DNA of 64,000 nucleotides from Hysterangium stoloniferum. Taxonomy: Eukaryota; Basidiomycota; Agaricomycetes; Hysterangiales; Hysterangiaceae. The stretch is from NCBI GenBank assembly GCA_015178975.1, contig WHVD01000011.1, positions 806,001 through 870,000 of the forward strand, in the 5' to 3' direction. Below, piece after piece: positions 34,287-47,200 of the stretch. The notes under the pieces were generated by a model. It had not been told where the DNA came from and made no database searches. It was given only the letters and a program-made list of their open reading frames with translations. The position numbers and the translations under genes are program-made. The number at the start of each line of letters is the position of its first letter. The first letter of the stretch is position 1.

Positions 34287-36956
34287 ATGTCCTCTCGCAA
34301 AGCAGACAAAGACCAGCTTGAAAAAACTTCACCATTAAATGGTTCCTTGCAGGAAGACACGTCGAGTGATAGCTGGACAACGACGAAGACCGAGCTTTAT
34401 TCCTTCTATGCTTACTATGTGGGAAACAACGGCTTATCTGGTTTCAAGTAAGTAATCTTTTTTAATGAGAGGGTTAAATTTCGAGCCTTTTACATGTCAT
34501 AGCTTTGGCCCATCCCAATTTCAAAATCTTCTCTTTCTTGCAGGTTATGATGCTACCCAAGCCCCGTTTACGGCGATATGTACTGCTAGCTCTGTTTGCG
34601 GTTAGATCCTTTCTCCCTTTTCAAATCCACCATTAACACCCGTGGCAGTCCTTCCCTTTATGGGAAGCGTGAGAGATAGTGAGTTCTAAACGATTGAAAG
34701 AAAACAGTTGCCTATGCCATAGTGTATTTAAGTTTCCTCTATTGTTCTTATAACCAATGGTATTAGTTTTGCGATACAAGCAGGTGAGCTTTATGCAATG
34801 TTCATACGTTGAAAAGACAAACAAGCTACTAGTTCTATTCCTAATAATCGGTGCATGGGCCGATTATGGTCGGTGGAGGGTCAGTTTCTCACATTTTATC
34901 CGCAATATTTTGTTTGATGGTCAGGAAAGCCCAATATAACCATTGCTTTCACGCTCGTTGCCGTAGCGGTCTCTTTTGGTTGGCTTGGGGTTATTGATCC
35001 TAGTAAATGGAAAATTGGGGTCGGATTGTATGTTGTGGGGTGTAAGTCTACATATCTGAAACGTATCTTAAATACAAGCTCCTTAGCATCTAGACAGTGA
35101 TATCATACCAAGTGCGTATGTATTCCTCCCGGTCTCCACATTGTCAAACCTACTCTCTGATGATCCCAGGGCGCGTATGTGCTATTTCGTAATAATAATC
35201 TGAAGTTGAGCTAAATAGCAGCTAGTTTGACTTTCTGGACAGCAGCCTTCCCTGGCCTGGCAAGGAATCTTCCTGAAGGTGAGCTTCTGACTTCCCTTGA
35301 GTTATATTAATATTAATGGCTGGCCAGTGAAACGTTCCGCCAGTCAAGTAGAATCAGAAACGAAAAGGTACTAAAAGCCCCACATGCAGAATCTCCATTT
35401 TTTCTTAACCCTGACGAGGGCCTAGCCTTGACGATCATGCAGCCTTTGAATCACTCCAGCGAAATCGGATCTCTAATGTCTCGTTTGCTGTATCCTCTGT
35501 CGGTGAAATCCTCGTCCTCGTCGTTATGGTCGGAATTCTCAAAGGTATTAAGTCCGACGAGAGTGTAAAGAATAATACCAAAGCTTTCAGCGTGTTAATC
35601 GCTTTCTCGGGGGCGATCTGGCGTATGTATTGTGGTAGAACTCTCTTGTACTCTAACGATAATCTCGAGCACAGTCCTTTGCGCTCTGCCCTGGTTCTAT
35701 CTTGAAAAACGTCGCCCAGGGTTGAAACTCCCGCCTGGCACCTCGTTATTAACCATAGGATTTTGGCAAACCTACGTGGCGTTGCGTGAATGTTTCAAAT
35801 TGAAACAGACGTTTTTGTACCTCTGCTTCTATTTCATAATGGGGGATTGCCTCAATACATCTGTGTAAGTCGAGCGAAATTGTATCTTACAAACAGGTTG
35901 TTACTCACAGGTCGTAGCACTGTCATAGGAACATTGCAAAATAGGTGAGTGGAGGGCTACGCGAGGTTCAGTCGGATAATCCAATAATTGTCCCGACGAT
36001 CAGCGTCGTATCCTATTCAACTCTGCAACTCACACTTCTCCTAATTGTGGGGATATTTACTCAGGCGGCGGGAATATAGTGAGCACTTCCCAACAGGCAA
36101 GTATTCAGGTGTCGCTAAATGTCAGTGCAGTATCTTCTGGATGGTACAAAAGCGATTTAAGTTGTCAACAAAAACTGTAAACGAGACTATCTATGAACAA
36201 TCGTCTATTGACACTCGCCAATCTGCGTAGATGCTCGGTTTCAATGTGCTATGGATCATAGTCAGTTTAGCTTCCTCCTTTTATGTTTCGATTGAAGACA
36301 CATGTGGTTTTGTAGCTTTTGCAAGTTTGGGGGCTAATAGGTGTCAATCAATCCATTAGATTCGGATTTAAGAATGTTTGGGAGATATGGCAAGTATTCC
36401 AACCTAAATGCGTTGTCTTGCGGCCATCCTATTGACATGCATACTATCTGCACATAAGGCTCTATCAAGGTCCGTGATAACGATGCTTCTGCTTTTGTGA
36501 CCAAACAGATTCTAAAAGTACAAATTTTACAGCACTATATGGACTTCTGGTTTGTCCGTGGTACGCTTATTCACAGACAATGATCAGTGAGGTATCACCC
36601 CTGTCTCAAATGTATGCGTGGATTATTTCTCCTTGTCAGAAGTGCTCCCCAACATGAAATTTTAGGTTTTTGTTCTTCGCTCTATTTTCTATAGTAGGGA
36701 AAACGAGCGCGTTCATAGGACCGTTCGTCTCGTAAGTACACACTGGCCATCCTTTACCTGCAAAAATGATATATATATGTTATGCAGATCAGCGATAATT
36801 CAAGACGCACATGGAAACAACAACACGCCGTTCATATTTTTATTAGCTATGGGCTTACTCAGCTGTGTTCTCTTATATTTTGTCGATGTGGACAAGTCAC
36901 GTAAAGAGTGTGAAGCGTTCACAGCAGCCGAAGCCAAACATCAGGTTTTCGCGTAG
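34287..36956 (+). CDS. Atg22-like vacuolar permease (MFS fold)
   Basis: About 16 very short exons splice to a polytopic membrane protein of roughly 510-530 residues. It starts MSSRKADKDQLEKTS, then WTTTKTELYSFYAYYVGNNG, the Atg22-family N-terminal region before the first helix. Hydrophobic helices follow, including FAIQAVLFLIIGAWADYGRW, TIAFTLVAVAVSFGWLG, SFAVSSVGEILVLVVMVGIL, LYQALYGLLVCPWYAYSQTM and FLLAMGLLSCVLLYFVDVDK, with a YALYG/GKTSAFIGPF pattern typical of the family. Atg22 in yeast exports amino acids from the vacuole after autophagic breakdown; fungi carry several Atg22-like paralogues, so the substrate here is unknown. The stop TAG at 36,954-36,956 lies 76 bp from the convergent paladin-like gene. 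No broken frame was found across the introns checked. Confidence 0.85.
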
Positions 36957-37032
36957 AGTAGATTTGTTCAATCATGTCAATCGATCTGGGAATTACAGCT
37001 TGTGCGATATATTATACATAACTATTTCACCA

Positions 37033-40000
37033 TCAGTCGAGGCTCCTCCTAGATAACAGCTGGGAGATCTCCCTGTGCTCTGCTAACCAGTTCGGGAAGG
37101 CCTGACTATCCAAATTTACTTTCTGGTCCTGCTGCTTCAACTCCACGAGATAATTTGCAAATACGATGAGGGTCGCATATCGATATCTGATAGAAATCAT
37201 AAGCAGTGGGATGTGAAACGCCACACGCCTCTTACAGGTAATTAAGTGCGATATTCTGCAATTTGATGTATTTGGGAGTTTCGGGAATACTGGCGTCAAC
37301 CTTGAGTTTATAGCTATTTTATTTTTATTTTGTTAGGAAACCCGTATACGAGAAGAAAATGTAAAGAGTCACTCGTAGATAGCCACTCTTAGATTTTGAA
37401 CGTCTATTCCAAATCGACGTGAATCCATTATGTAGTGACGGAACGGAGCAAATACGCACCTTGCATACGATCAATCGCCGTGTCGGTGATGCGCTTGGCA
37501 AGTTTCCCAAAAGAAAGGACGCCTACCAATTGCAAAATTACCTTATATTCTCCTAATCATGTGAGCAGCGGGTTCGTCGATACCGTCTTATTAATTCACC
37601 TTGACTGTAGACCTCCTCCGAAGACGGCCCATCATCTACATCTACCAGGTCGATGTCATTTTGCTCCAAAATCGATTGGGGAAGTTCCTGAGTTAAGATG
37701 GTTGAAATCAGACAAGCGGCGACCATGCCCGTTGTCGTACGTCCACGGCTGCAGGAGCGTGATGAAAAACTAGCTCAAAGATCATTTATCGTATCAATCA
37801 AAATACACGAACCCCATCTGGCAATTGAAAATCAAATCACCCGCGTAGTCCATGCTTGTGCGTACTCTTTCTAGTAGTTGAGCTAGAGCCGAAGGCAATG
37901 GGGCTTGTTCGTCAGTCTGCGATTACTCCAATTACTTTGTGAACAACTCTTTTTATAATTGAAACATACAACTGGAATCCTGGCGTAGTCGACCTGACAA
38001 GTAACTCTTGAGCACGGTGATTTAATGCAGTGTAATTCACATACCTTATAGCCTTCTTTTGCGACCATATCAAAAACCTCTCGAGGGGTGAGGATGTCGT
38101 CTTTGGTGACTTGTTCCCACTGAGGGACAATCTCAAATGTTCCAGGCTCAGTTTCCATCTCGTCATGTAGTAAAAGTTTCCCATTTTTTTCTCGTAACTC
38201 TCGAAGAACATCATTCTTTAGGGTAATCTCAACTTGTTCCACAACCGCGATTGATATCCCAGTCGACCTATCGAGAGTAGGGTCAACAGTATAGGCCCGT
38301 GAGATTATACTTACTCTACATTTTCGAGCGGTCTAGTAAGGAACCGGAGAACGTGAGGTCTGCCTGCCACGTACAACACAGGTTCCTATTGTCGATTAGT
38401 CCACGCATAATAGTCGAACGCATATATGTACCTCCCGCAACGATGTCCATGCCACCATATTATCTCCGTCAATCCCCGCATTTACACGTGATAGCGCCAG
38501 TTTTAGTCTAGGGAAACAGGTTGGAAGAGTCCTCATCTAATTTTAAAAATTAGACATTACCCTTGTATGGTTGGAATGCCCGTTCCGCAAACTTGTTTGT
38601 GATCATCCCCCGCCACGGGGGAGTCGACATTCAGCATTAAAGTCAGAGGTGATCGGCGAAAGCTAAGATAAAGTGAGTAAGTACACTGCTAGATACATCT
38701 GCTTTGGGATGTGGCGTACTTCGGTGCGCCGTTCAACCGCCTTGATCCAAAATGAATACTGAGTATGTAGCTACTCTACAATATGAATGCACTCACTCTG
38801 GAAGCGATAGCTTTTGTAGATGGGAGAAAAAGTCGCTCTTCAAGATGGTTGAAGCCGATAAAACAGTTCCTGCTCTGTTTGCAACTACCTGTTTCACTTC
38901 GTCGGATAATGCGATGCCCTGAGCAAGCTCAACATGTTCCAGGGGTTTGAGAGCATGTATTCCATCACTATGGATTTCTTGTTGGAAGGTTTGGAAGACT
39001 ACCGATAATGTGAATAGAAAACAGGACAGATAATATTATTGTACACCACTGACCTGGTCGGGCTTTGACGAAGGATTCGAAAGTCTCTAAATTTCTGAGC
39101 GTGTCAGGAGGATTAGCGTTTAAATATGCCTGAAAGACCACGAGTTGAAAATATCTCTGTAGATTATGAATGCCTATATGTATCAAAGGTCAATACTACA
39201 CATCTTTCTGTCCCATAAAATGTTGAGCAAACCTCGCTCTATGTGATGGCGCCGATGTTGGTCGTCTGGAGCGTCTTCAGCTTGCGAGGCCGCATCTTCG
39301 ATAGAATCTCGTAGATTGAAGAACTGAGCGCACTGATCGATGGCACTATCGACGGCGTTTTTGGTCTCTCGACCATAACGTATCACACGTAATATATCTA
39401 CGATTACACAGATCAGTATAAGGTCTGTAAACGCAAAACCACTGACGGTTGATGGCCTTGTAAGAATGGCATTTAGGCGGGGATGGCGCTTTTGGCTCTT
39501 CTGGGTAATATGGTGTCAGCAAAGCGACTGGATTTCGGCGGGGTGTCGTAGGTGTTTGTATGAACGACCCAGCTTCCCGCCAGCGTTGGATCATACATAA
39601 GATTATCTACGATGAAGTGTAAATAGGGCCATCAGATTTTATTGGATTAGTCTTACTGATGCCATGGTACTTCGACCACGTCCTAATTGGCAGTTTAACA
39701 CAAACGGTGTGTCTTTACCGGCTTGGACGACTACATCTAGCAACCTTCGTGGCTAAATTAGGATTTACACGTCAAACAGCGGTGGACGACCTACTCTGCA
39801 AAATCACTGAAGTCCGGCGCATGTTCAGAAGTGATTGGAATTCGACGATAACATAATTCGACGTTCTTGGCATATCTACGTCTGGTCATAATTTCTCTGA
39901 CCACACTGACATTACCTGGCTGAACCTGTTCCCAAACAGGAACAACTGATCCTTCTGCAGTCTCGGTGTGCAACAGGAGGCTACAATTAGAGTGTAAGAA

Positions 40001-43000
40001 AAGAAAGTCAGTGTTTGGTACGTAACACTACGAACCTTCCCTCAAAGGAATGCAATTCTATGATGGTTCGTTAGCTATTGCCTGCCAGTATACGAAAATA
40101 TATCTTGCCTGATAAAACGTCACTTTTTAGCCGTTCTGCGCCTCTGTTAGAACCGCATCCGTCCAAATAAATATCACATATCGTCGTACCTTCCATTGTT
40201 TCTAGACGTTCAGCGCTAACGCCCGAATAATCCTTCAAATGGAATTAGTAGCTGGATAGGTCAAGAGGTGAAAAGTTCTACTTTCATATTTCGCAGGGTG
40301 AACTTATCCCTCCGTAAACAGAACGGCATCCCTAAAAGCAACGTAACCATTGTTCATCCGATTTTAGGGTAACTGGACGAACCATTAACATATACGATGG
40401 GTTCCTCACGCAAAGTAATCCACACGATTTTGTCAGCACCAGGGTGGTCGATTTTGACTCGGTCGATTACTGCGTCGATGGCATCCAGGGAAGGTTGGCC
40501 AAGAGCATATATCTTCGTCCCAGATACGTTACGAAAGTTCATTGCACCGCGGATATCGTCACCCGTAGGATCCGATTCATTTATCCATTGATCAGATTTC
40601 AAAAGTGTGCTGCTCTCATTAGCTGCTTATAGGCTTAATATACGCGAACAGGGACTGACTTAGCACGAAGAACTATGCCAGCGCGATTCTGATTGAAATG
40701 CTGTTAGAAAACACCAATTAAGCAGCAACTACGGTTACTTCAATGACATGAGTCGACCACTCATCACCAAGCACTTGACCTCCTGATATCGCGATCTCGT
40801 TCTTAGGACCCACTTCGAAGGCACTTCCCTCGGATTCGGACTTAGCTAAGCTAGATAGATCACTGACGGGAGCAAAAATATTCAGGCGCGAACCCCTCGT
40901 TTTCCGAAGGAATGTGACTTGACTGGAATACACAGTGAACAACCAAGACCATCAAAGAAAAACAACCACTCACTTCCATATCTCAATACGGGCCTTGATC
41001 GCACGAGTTATTGATTGCATGGCTCTGATAAGCATTGCATGACAAACCTTCATCCATTCTCCAAAGGATTCAACAAAATTAGTTTGTTCCTCTACATAGC
41101 TTGCAAACGCAATAAGGAAAAAACTAGCCAGTACGTGAAATATAAACATGAAAAAGCCAAGTTCAAGATATTAGACTCACTATTTCTCCAAAGCTTGGGC
41201 AGCTTTATCTAAATATGTCTCACGCGATTTGTCTTCTAGAGTGGTGAGTGAGTATTTGATTCTGTTTATCAATATGTCCTCCCGAAGATTTATGACGTGG
41301 TCACCTAATATTATTTGAATTGATGTGAAAGCGGTTTGGGATGGAATAAAGGTGAACATACATGAATCAATTACTTTGTCTACCAAACGTTTCGCAGCTA
41401 ATCCATTGTCCAAACAGCCCAATAAGCTGAGAATTATACCATAATTTCCGTTAGTCGCTTTACGAAGATTTTCCGCAAGTGAAGGATGAGATAATAGCCA
41501 TTCGATGGCTGAGGTGGAAAGATCCTTTTGGAGGCCTATAGAAAATAGATCATTCACCTGTTGACAAAAATCCATGTCAAATTTCGACGCACACTGCTGT
41601 AAGATCGAAGTGAGTCTCAAGAGCGATTTACTAAACTCTTGATTCGCGCTAAATTGACCCATGGCAACCACCGCTTGTACTCCCGGTGGCTAGGATACGT
41701 TTGAGATGAGTGAAGTTTGTTTACGGTTGCATTTTGTTTATTCTTACTGTAGATGTACGGCTCGCATCTAATGAAGACGGACCAGTCCTGGGTAAGGGGG
41801 ACCCATTCGTAGATTTTCCTGCTACATTGTCAAAAATTGGTAGGGCAGCCTCATAAGAATCTGATCGCCCTTTCAAAATTATTTGTCGTCTTCTAACAAT
41901 ACTCGAGGCGCACATGGCGAATGTGGTACGAACGGCACCCATCCCACACGAGAACAGTAGGGACGTCGAACAAGGATCCGCAGAAACGTCTAGAAGGATA
42001 CGTAGATACGCATCTCTTGAGTAATTCTGAGTAAGATGGCGGGAGAATACAGCAAAAAGAGTATTACAGATAATTATCTTCAATAGGTTGTGTCTTAGAG
42101 ATAGGTATCCTGTGGAATCATTAATAACATGATCACGGCAACGTGAAAATAGAAAATAACACTTGCCGATGATACTGAAAACGACAGCATATTAGCCATT
42201 AAACGGACAAAGCGGGACAGACATACCTGAATGTTCCAACCCTGATCTTGCAAGCTCTTCCCCAATTCAGATAGGGTGAGCACGGCATCAGGCTCGATAG
42301 CGGTCCAAGTTGGAACGATCGCACCATCTCCGTGCGTTTCTACAGTGAATGTTATCGTTATAAGTCTTCGTCTGGAAATTTTAAGGGTGAATTTTTACCC
42401 GTTTCAAGATGAGTGAGGATCAAACCGCCATAGCTATGCGAAACGAATAGATTAGTCTGAACAAGCTGTATCCCAACCTTATTGTTCTATTGACACACCG
42501 GGACGCCTCTGACAAAATGTCAGATTTCAGACTATGGATTGCATGGCCTCAATTATAAGTATAGCGCAAGCACACAAAAAGGAAGCCGCACCGCTTCTCT
42601 ATATCTGCAAGGTTCTCAGCTCTATTGGATAGAGCCAAACTTTTACGTGGCTCTGAAGCATCGCGAAGGACGTACGGTCTAATTTGACAAGACATTCCGT
42701 GATGAAAGCGAGATTCTACATATTTACGAGTAGAGACGTTACCTTCCAGCGATATAAACTAAACCACGGCCGGCTTCAGTGGTCAATTGCAAGAGACGAG
42801 AGGACGTTCGAAACTGACCGATAGGTTCTTCACGCGTGGAAAACCATATACATTGAGAGGAAACCTCTGCATCTGGCCTGCAGCCCAGAACAGAGAGAAT
42901 TGCCTTGAGACCTTGCAATCTAGGCTGGGCGACCCCAAAAACGCTTAGTTCGTCTTGCCGGGGTGCTCTGAAATTGGGTGCTCCTTGCAGGCTGATATCT

Positions 43001-43314
43001 AACTGGAGAGCCCTGCCAGAGGGATAATGGTCGCTCTTGAGAATCATGCCTCGGGAGAGGACACTTCCTGAGCGAGTCTTTACCACACCTGGCACAGAAC
43101 GAATAAGCAAAGGCGAGATGTCTGTTGATCTGGAGTTTATGTCTGGGGTAGTGCCATTATTCCCATTTGGAGAGCCTGCAAGTGATGCAGAAAGATGACT
43201 GCGGTGTTTGTGAGGATATTTTACATTGTCCCTGGTGGTAGGAGGGACAGAGAGAGCTCTTGTGGTATCGCTGGGGTGTAAGAGGTGTAATTGGTTCTGT
43301 GGTATATCGGGCAT
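37033..43314 (-). CDS. Paladin-type phosphatase with three tandem inositol-phosphatase-like units
   Basis: This large gene of roughly 1,500 residues has three repeats of the paladin architecture. Unit 1: VVKTRSGSVLSRGMILKSDH, QGAPNFRAPRQDELSVFGVA, WFSTREEPI, then CGMGAVR. Unit 2: NRAGIVLRANMLLKSDQW, AMNFRNVSGTKIYALGQPSL, WITLREEPIVYVNG, YRRIPITSEHAPDFSDF, then CQLGRGR. Unit 3: RAGTVLSASTILKSDFF, GAPNYR, WTSLREEPVLYVAGRPHVLR, TPREVFDMVAKEGYK, then CQMGRGR. All three keep a CX5R phosphatase loop; units 2 and 3 match the paladin consensus best. The C-terminus is YATLIVFANYLVELKQQDQK and HREISQLLSRRSLD. Paladins are cytosolic, and animal PALD1 has been reported as a phosphoinositide phosphatase; the fungal substrate is unknown. 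Intron-rich; the third CX5R motif is split by an intron. Start ATG at 43,312-43,314. Confidence 0.88.
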
Positions 43315-44271
43315 GGGGAGTAAGTAGCAGTTGAAAAACAGGCAGGAGAGCTAGAGGTGTGCTGGACACTTCAGAAAGCTCGGACTGGTTTTGTATTTAT
43401 GTCCGGGGACTCAGATGCGCGCTTTGAGTTATGCATCAACGCGTCATTAACATTTGCAGAGTCACGGGGCAATTTGAACGACGGGCTCCGAACACAGGTA
43501 AGAAGCGATGTGCCAGCTAGGGCTCATTGAACGCATACACAAGTATGACAGTATTAAGAAGTGAAAGCCTGCAATGTATCGAAAGTGACCCTTCCAGCAT
43601 TTGTCTCAGGTTTATTTCATGTATGCTCCACGCAAGTTAAGCCGCCTGCCGTGGATCTCCCGATACCAGCATGGAGTGAGGAAACTGGTTTACCATTGGT
43701 TCATTGAGTGACCATGTGATACTAGGTACGCAGTTATGCAGTTGGATATAGTACCAGGGGCAGTAAAACACCCCACCATATACTGTTATGGCTTTAGTCA
43801 CCGTTTTTACTATTCAGCATTGTTATCTTCTTCTCCAATATCATGAAAGTCTGCAAGTATGATGCATCCGCCAGAGTTAATAGAAATTGTGCTCGAGTGG
43901 CCCTTCACTAAGTGCCGCCGATCTAATACTGAAGCACCTGTCAGGGGCTTAATACGCCAATTGTACGCCAATTGTGCACCGGGTTATGAGTGTTGTGCGA
44001 CATACATTCATACATTTTGTGGCCACGCAATTAGAATCACTTGATTACTTGTTATAACATCAAGTCCCCGACACCGTAATCGCGGCGTTCTCCCTCCAGC
44101 ACCGACATACGTGCAAATTCAGACTACCCCCAGATTTATATAACTTATTTTTTTAGGGTTATATGTATATATAAACAGTCTCCCGCATGGACTATAGGTA
44201 CATACCAGCATCGATCCGTGTTGGTCGGCTGGCATAAATATTTAAAACAAACGAATACATAGAGTCCCTGA
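43315..44271. other. Intergenic region: paladin-like promoter and ADP1 3' region
   Basis: No gene is supported in these 957 bases. An exact 11-bp direct repeat TACGCCAATTG occurs twice head-to-tail at 43,953-43,974, each copy carrying a CCAAT core. A 61-codon open frame at 43,859-44,044 has no recognisable product. Confidence 0.5.
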
Positions 44272-47200
44272 CTATCTCCGCTCTCGTACGTAGAAATGCA
44301 GTAGGAGGTAGCTGATAACCGTAAATGTACCGAACATTAGGCACAACAACGCCATATTCGGCCACCAGAACGACTAAATAATGATATGTAAGGTGAATCT
44401 TCATTGACGTTAGGGAATACCATACCTCTGCACGCAGTCCAAACAAGTACAGGATCGTGGCCGCAGGGACATCTATTTCCACGCCATACTGAGAAAGACG
44501 TCAGCCAGGGTCCTAATGACAGGGTATCTAGTTAAGTTACCTTGGTCTCCTTTAATTGCAAGTATCGCAATTCATTCACACATAACGCCTCAAACCCGGC
44601 ATGGAAGAATGAAATCGTGTGGAGCCAGCTTAAAGCAGGTCCGACACTGTCCCGATTGATCAATAAGCCAGTAAACAGAAGACTGTCAAGAGATCAGTAA
44701 AGTAAATCACCAAGAGAAGGAAGACACACTTGTATAGCATGATCAATGTTCCAACCAAACCTGCGACGCCAGTGCTGGAGAATGCTACTGATATCAACAA
44801 TACGACACTAGCTGTCGTGAGGTTGAACAAGACTAATGTGAGGAGGAACTTCCAGAACGCTAGAACACTGGGAACAAGGCCAACTAGACCATAAAGTATG
44901 CTTCCAAACACCAACGGTGGAACCACTCGGAGTGGAACGATGTCAAATAGGATCTACCAGAAGTTTATCTCAGTATCATGCACTGAAAAGGATTCTGAGT
45001 AGGAACCTTCGAAGCAAAGTATGTGAAGGATGAATAGTATCCATTGGCTCTGAGAAAAAATAATCATCAATAAATATTATCGTTATAGTGTTACCTGTCC
45101 GAACCTTTCCCTCATGAAGAGGATGCGTTCATTAGCAAATAGTCCAAGGCTCGACAAACATGAAAATCCAAATAATGCCAGAGAGAAGAAGAACAATCCT
45201 AGCAACAGAGCAAGACAAAAGTCAATTGTGTGAAAATCACTCAATGTTTGACCAAGACAAACCCATCCTATTTTGGAAACCTCGCAGGTCATTGCTGCGC
45301 AACCATGTCAGGGAATTATTGTCGAGAGATAGAAATTTCGAATACTAACCCTACATTGTAGAAGAGATAACCGGCTATTACTAGAAGATAGAATAAGTAG
45401 GTGCGAGGATATGTAAACGACGTGCGCCTACAGGCAATACCGATCGACGAAAGATAGTGTGCAGCTAAGAGTGCTGGGTCGCGGTATAAATTTTTGAACG
45501 CTCTTCCACTTAGAATACGGAATTGCGTGGCCCAGCTTGCGCGGTGATGTCCCCGCAACATAGTATTCTCTGCTGCCACGTCAGGCAACTGCCCGGGGTT
45601 GTTGAGCCCTTGTTGAGCCTGGTTCGCAATTTGCGAAAGTTCATTGATCTCAGTTCGTATTGCAGACGCGAGAGTGCTTGATCCAAACGCGTCTACTAGG
45701 GAGCTGATCTGTGGGGAGATAGGTGTGCTAGCCCTGCTAGTGCCAGAGACGGCCTGAATCAATTGAGATGTCTTGCGTTTGATGAAATTGCCTGACGAGG
45801 CGGCGATGTCGGGTGTGGAACTTCGTCGGATTTGGAGTTCAGTTTCTTCCTCATCCGCTGTTTCGCTGTTCGCACTTGACGCCATTAACGAGCGGGCAGC
45901 CTGACGGTGAGATGGGTCAGTCTGCAGTCCAACAACGCGTTCTTCATCGGTATTCTGCGTGTTACTCAGGACAGGGTCTGATATGGGGGAAGGGGTCCGA
46001 GGTGAACTGCTCTCGGTATCGTGCCGCATAGTCAAATCAACTGCAGCCGCGAGATATAAATCGAAATAATAGAAAAGAATGGGTCAATTTACTCAAGAAA
46101 TCTGCAATGTTAAAGCCCGGCGGACAAGGATGGCCTATTGATTTGAAATATGACTGGCATTCATCCATTCCTCCAGAATATATCAGCTTGCCCTGTGCAA
46201 GTAAAATTAATTGATCGAATACTGAAACAATGTTGCTGCGCGGTTGGTGGATTGTGAACAAAACTGTACGGTTATAGTTGCGGGCTAATGTAACAAGACA
46301 CTCCACGACATTAAACGCATTATAGGCATCCAAACCTACCACATTTTTTAGTCATTTGTAAAGGTTCTCAGTAAACATGCTCACCACTCGTAGGTTCGTC
46401 CAGAAACAGAATTGAAGGACTAGTGACGAGCTCGCAAGCAATAGACACTCGACGCTTTTCACCGCCAGAGATAGACCTATTTCCTATAAGATGGATAATT
46501 AATACTCAAATATCAAAGCTGGTACACATAAGCCAATCCAATCACACCTGTGTCCCCGATTCTGGAGTCTTTTATACCAAGGATTCCCAACTCCTGCATT
46601 GTTTCTAGGGTTCGGAACTTCTTGGCTGCAAGGCTCATATCCCGAGGCAACCTTAGTAGCGCGGAATATAGCACAGTTTCGTACACGGTAAGCGTGCTCA
46701 TGAGAGTGTCCTCTTGATCAACGAAACCAACCACTTTCCTGAATTCTTCATCCCGTACCACTCGTCCATTAACAAGGGTTGTCCCAGTAACAAGCCCTTT
46801 CTTATTTCTACGAGCTAGGATATCAAGAAAAGTAGATTTCCCCGCACCAGAGGCCCCCATGATGGCAAGAACCTGGCCAGGCTTGACATGTCCCGTAATT
46901 CCGTCAAGAATGACGTGGGACCCAAGACTATATGATATAGAGGAGAAATGGAGAGATGCGGGAACATGGTCAGTCATTAGCTTTGCGGATTCAGTTTCTG
47001 GAAGACGAATTTGCCCAAAGCTATCGGAACGCGCCCGGCCCAAATACCAGAGACCTGACAATATATTGGGAACAATTCAACCACGTCGCATCACACGTAC
47101 CTGCTGAAGCGACAAGGAAGATTAGCCCTGCTCCTGCTGCACTGAGTGCCATCCAGACTGTTCGATTCGGTTTCGCGGGACGCTATGATCAGGATGAACG

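Noticed and set aside
43859-44044. 61-codon open frame
   Set aside because: No recognisable product and no splice partner.
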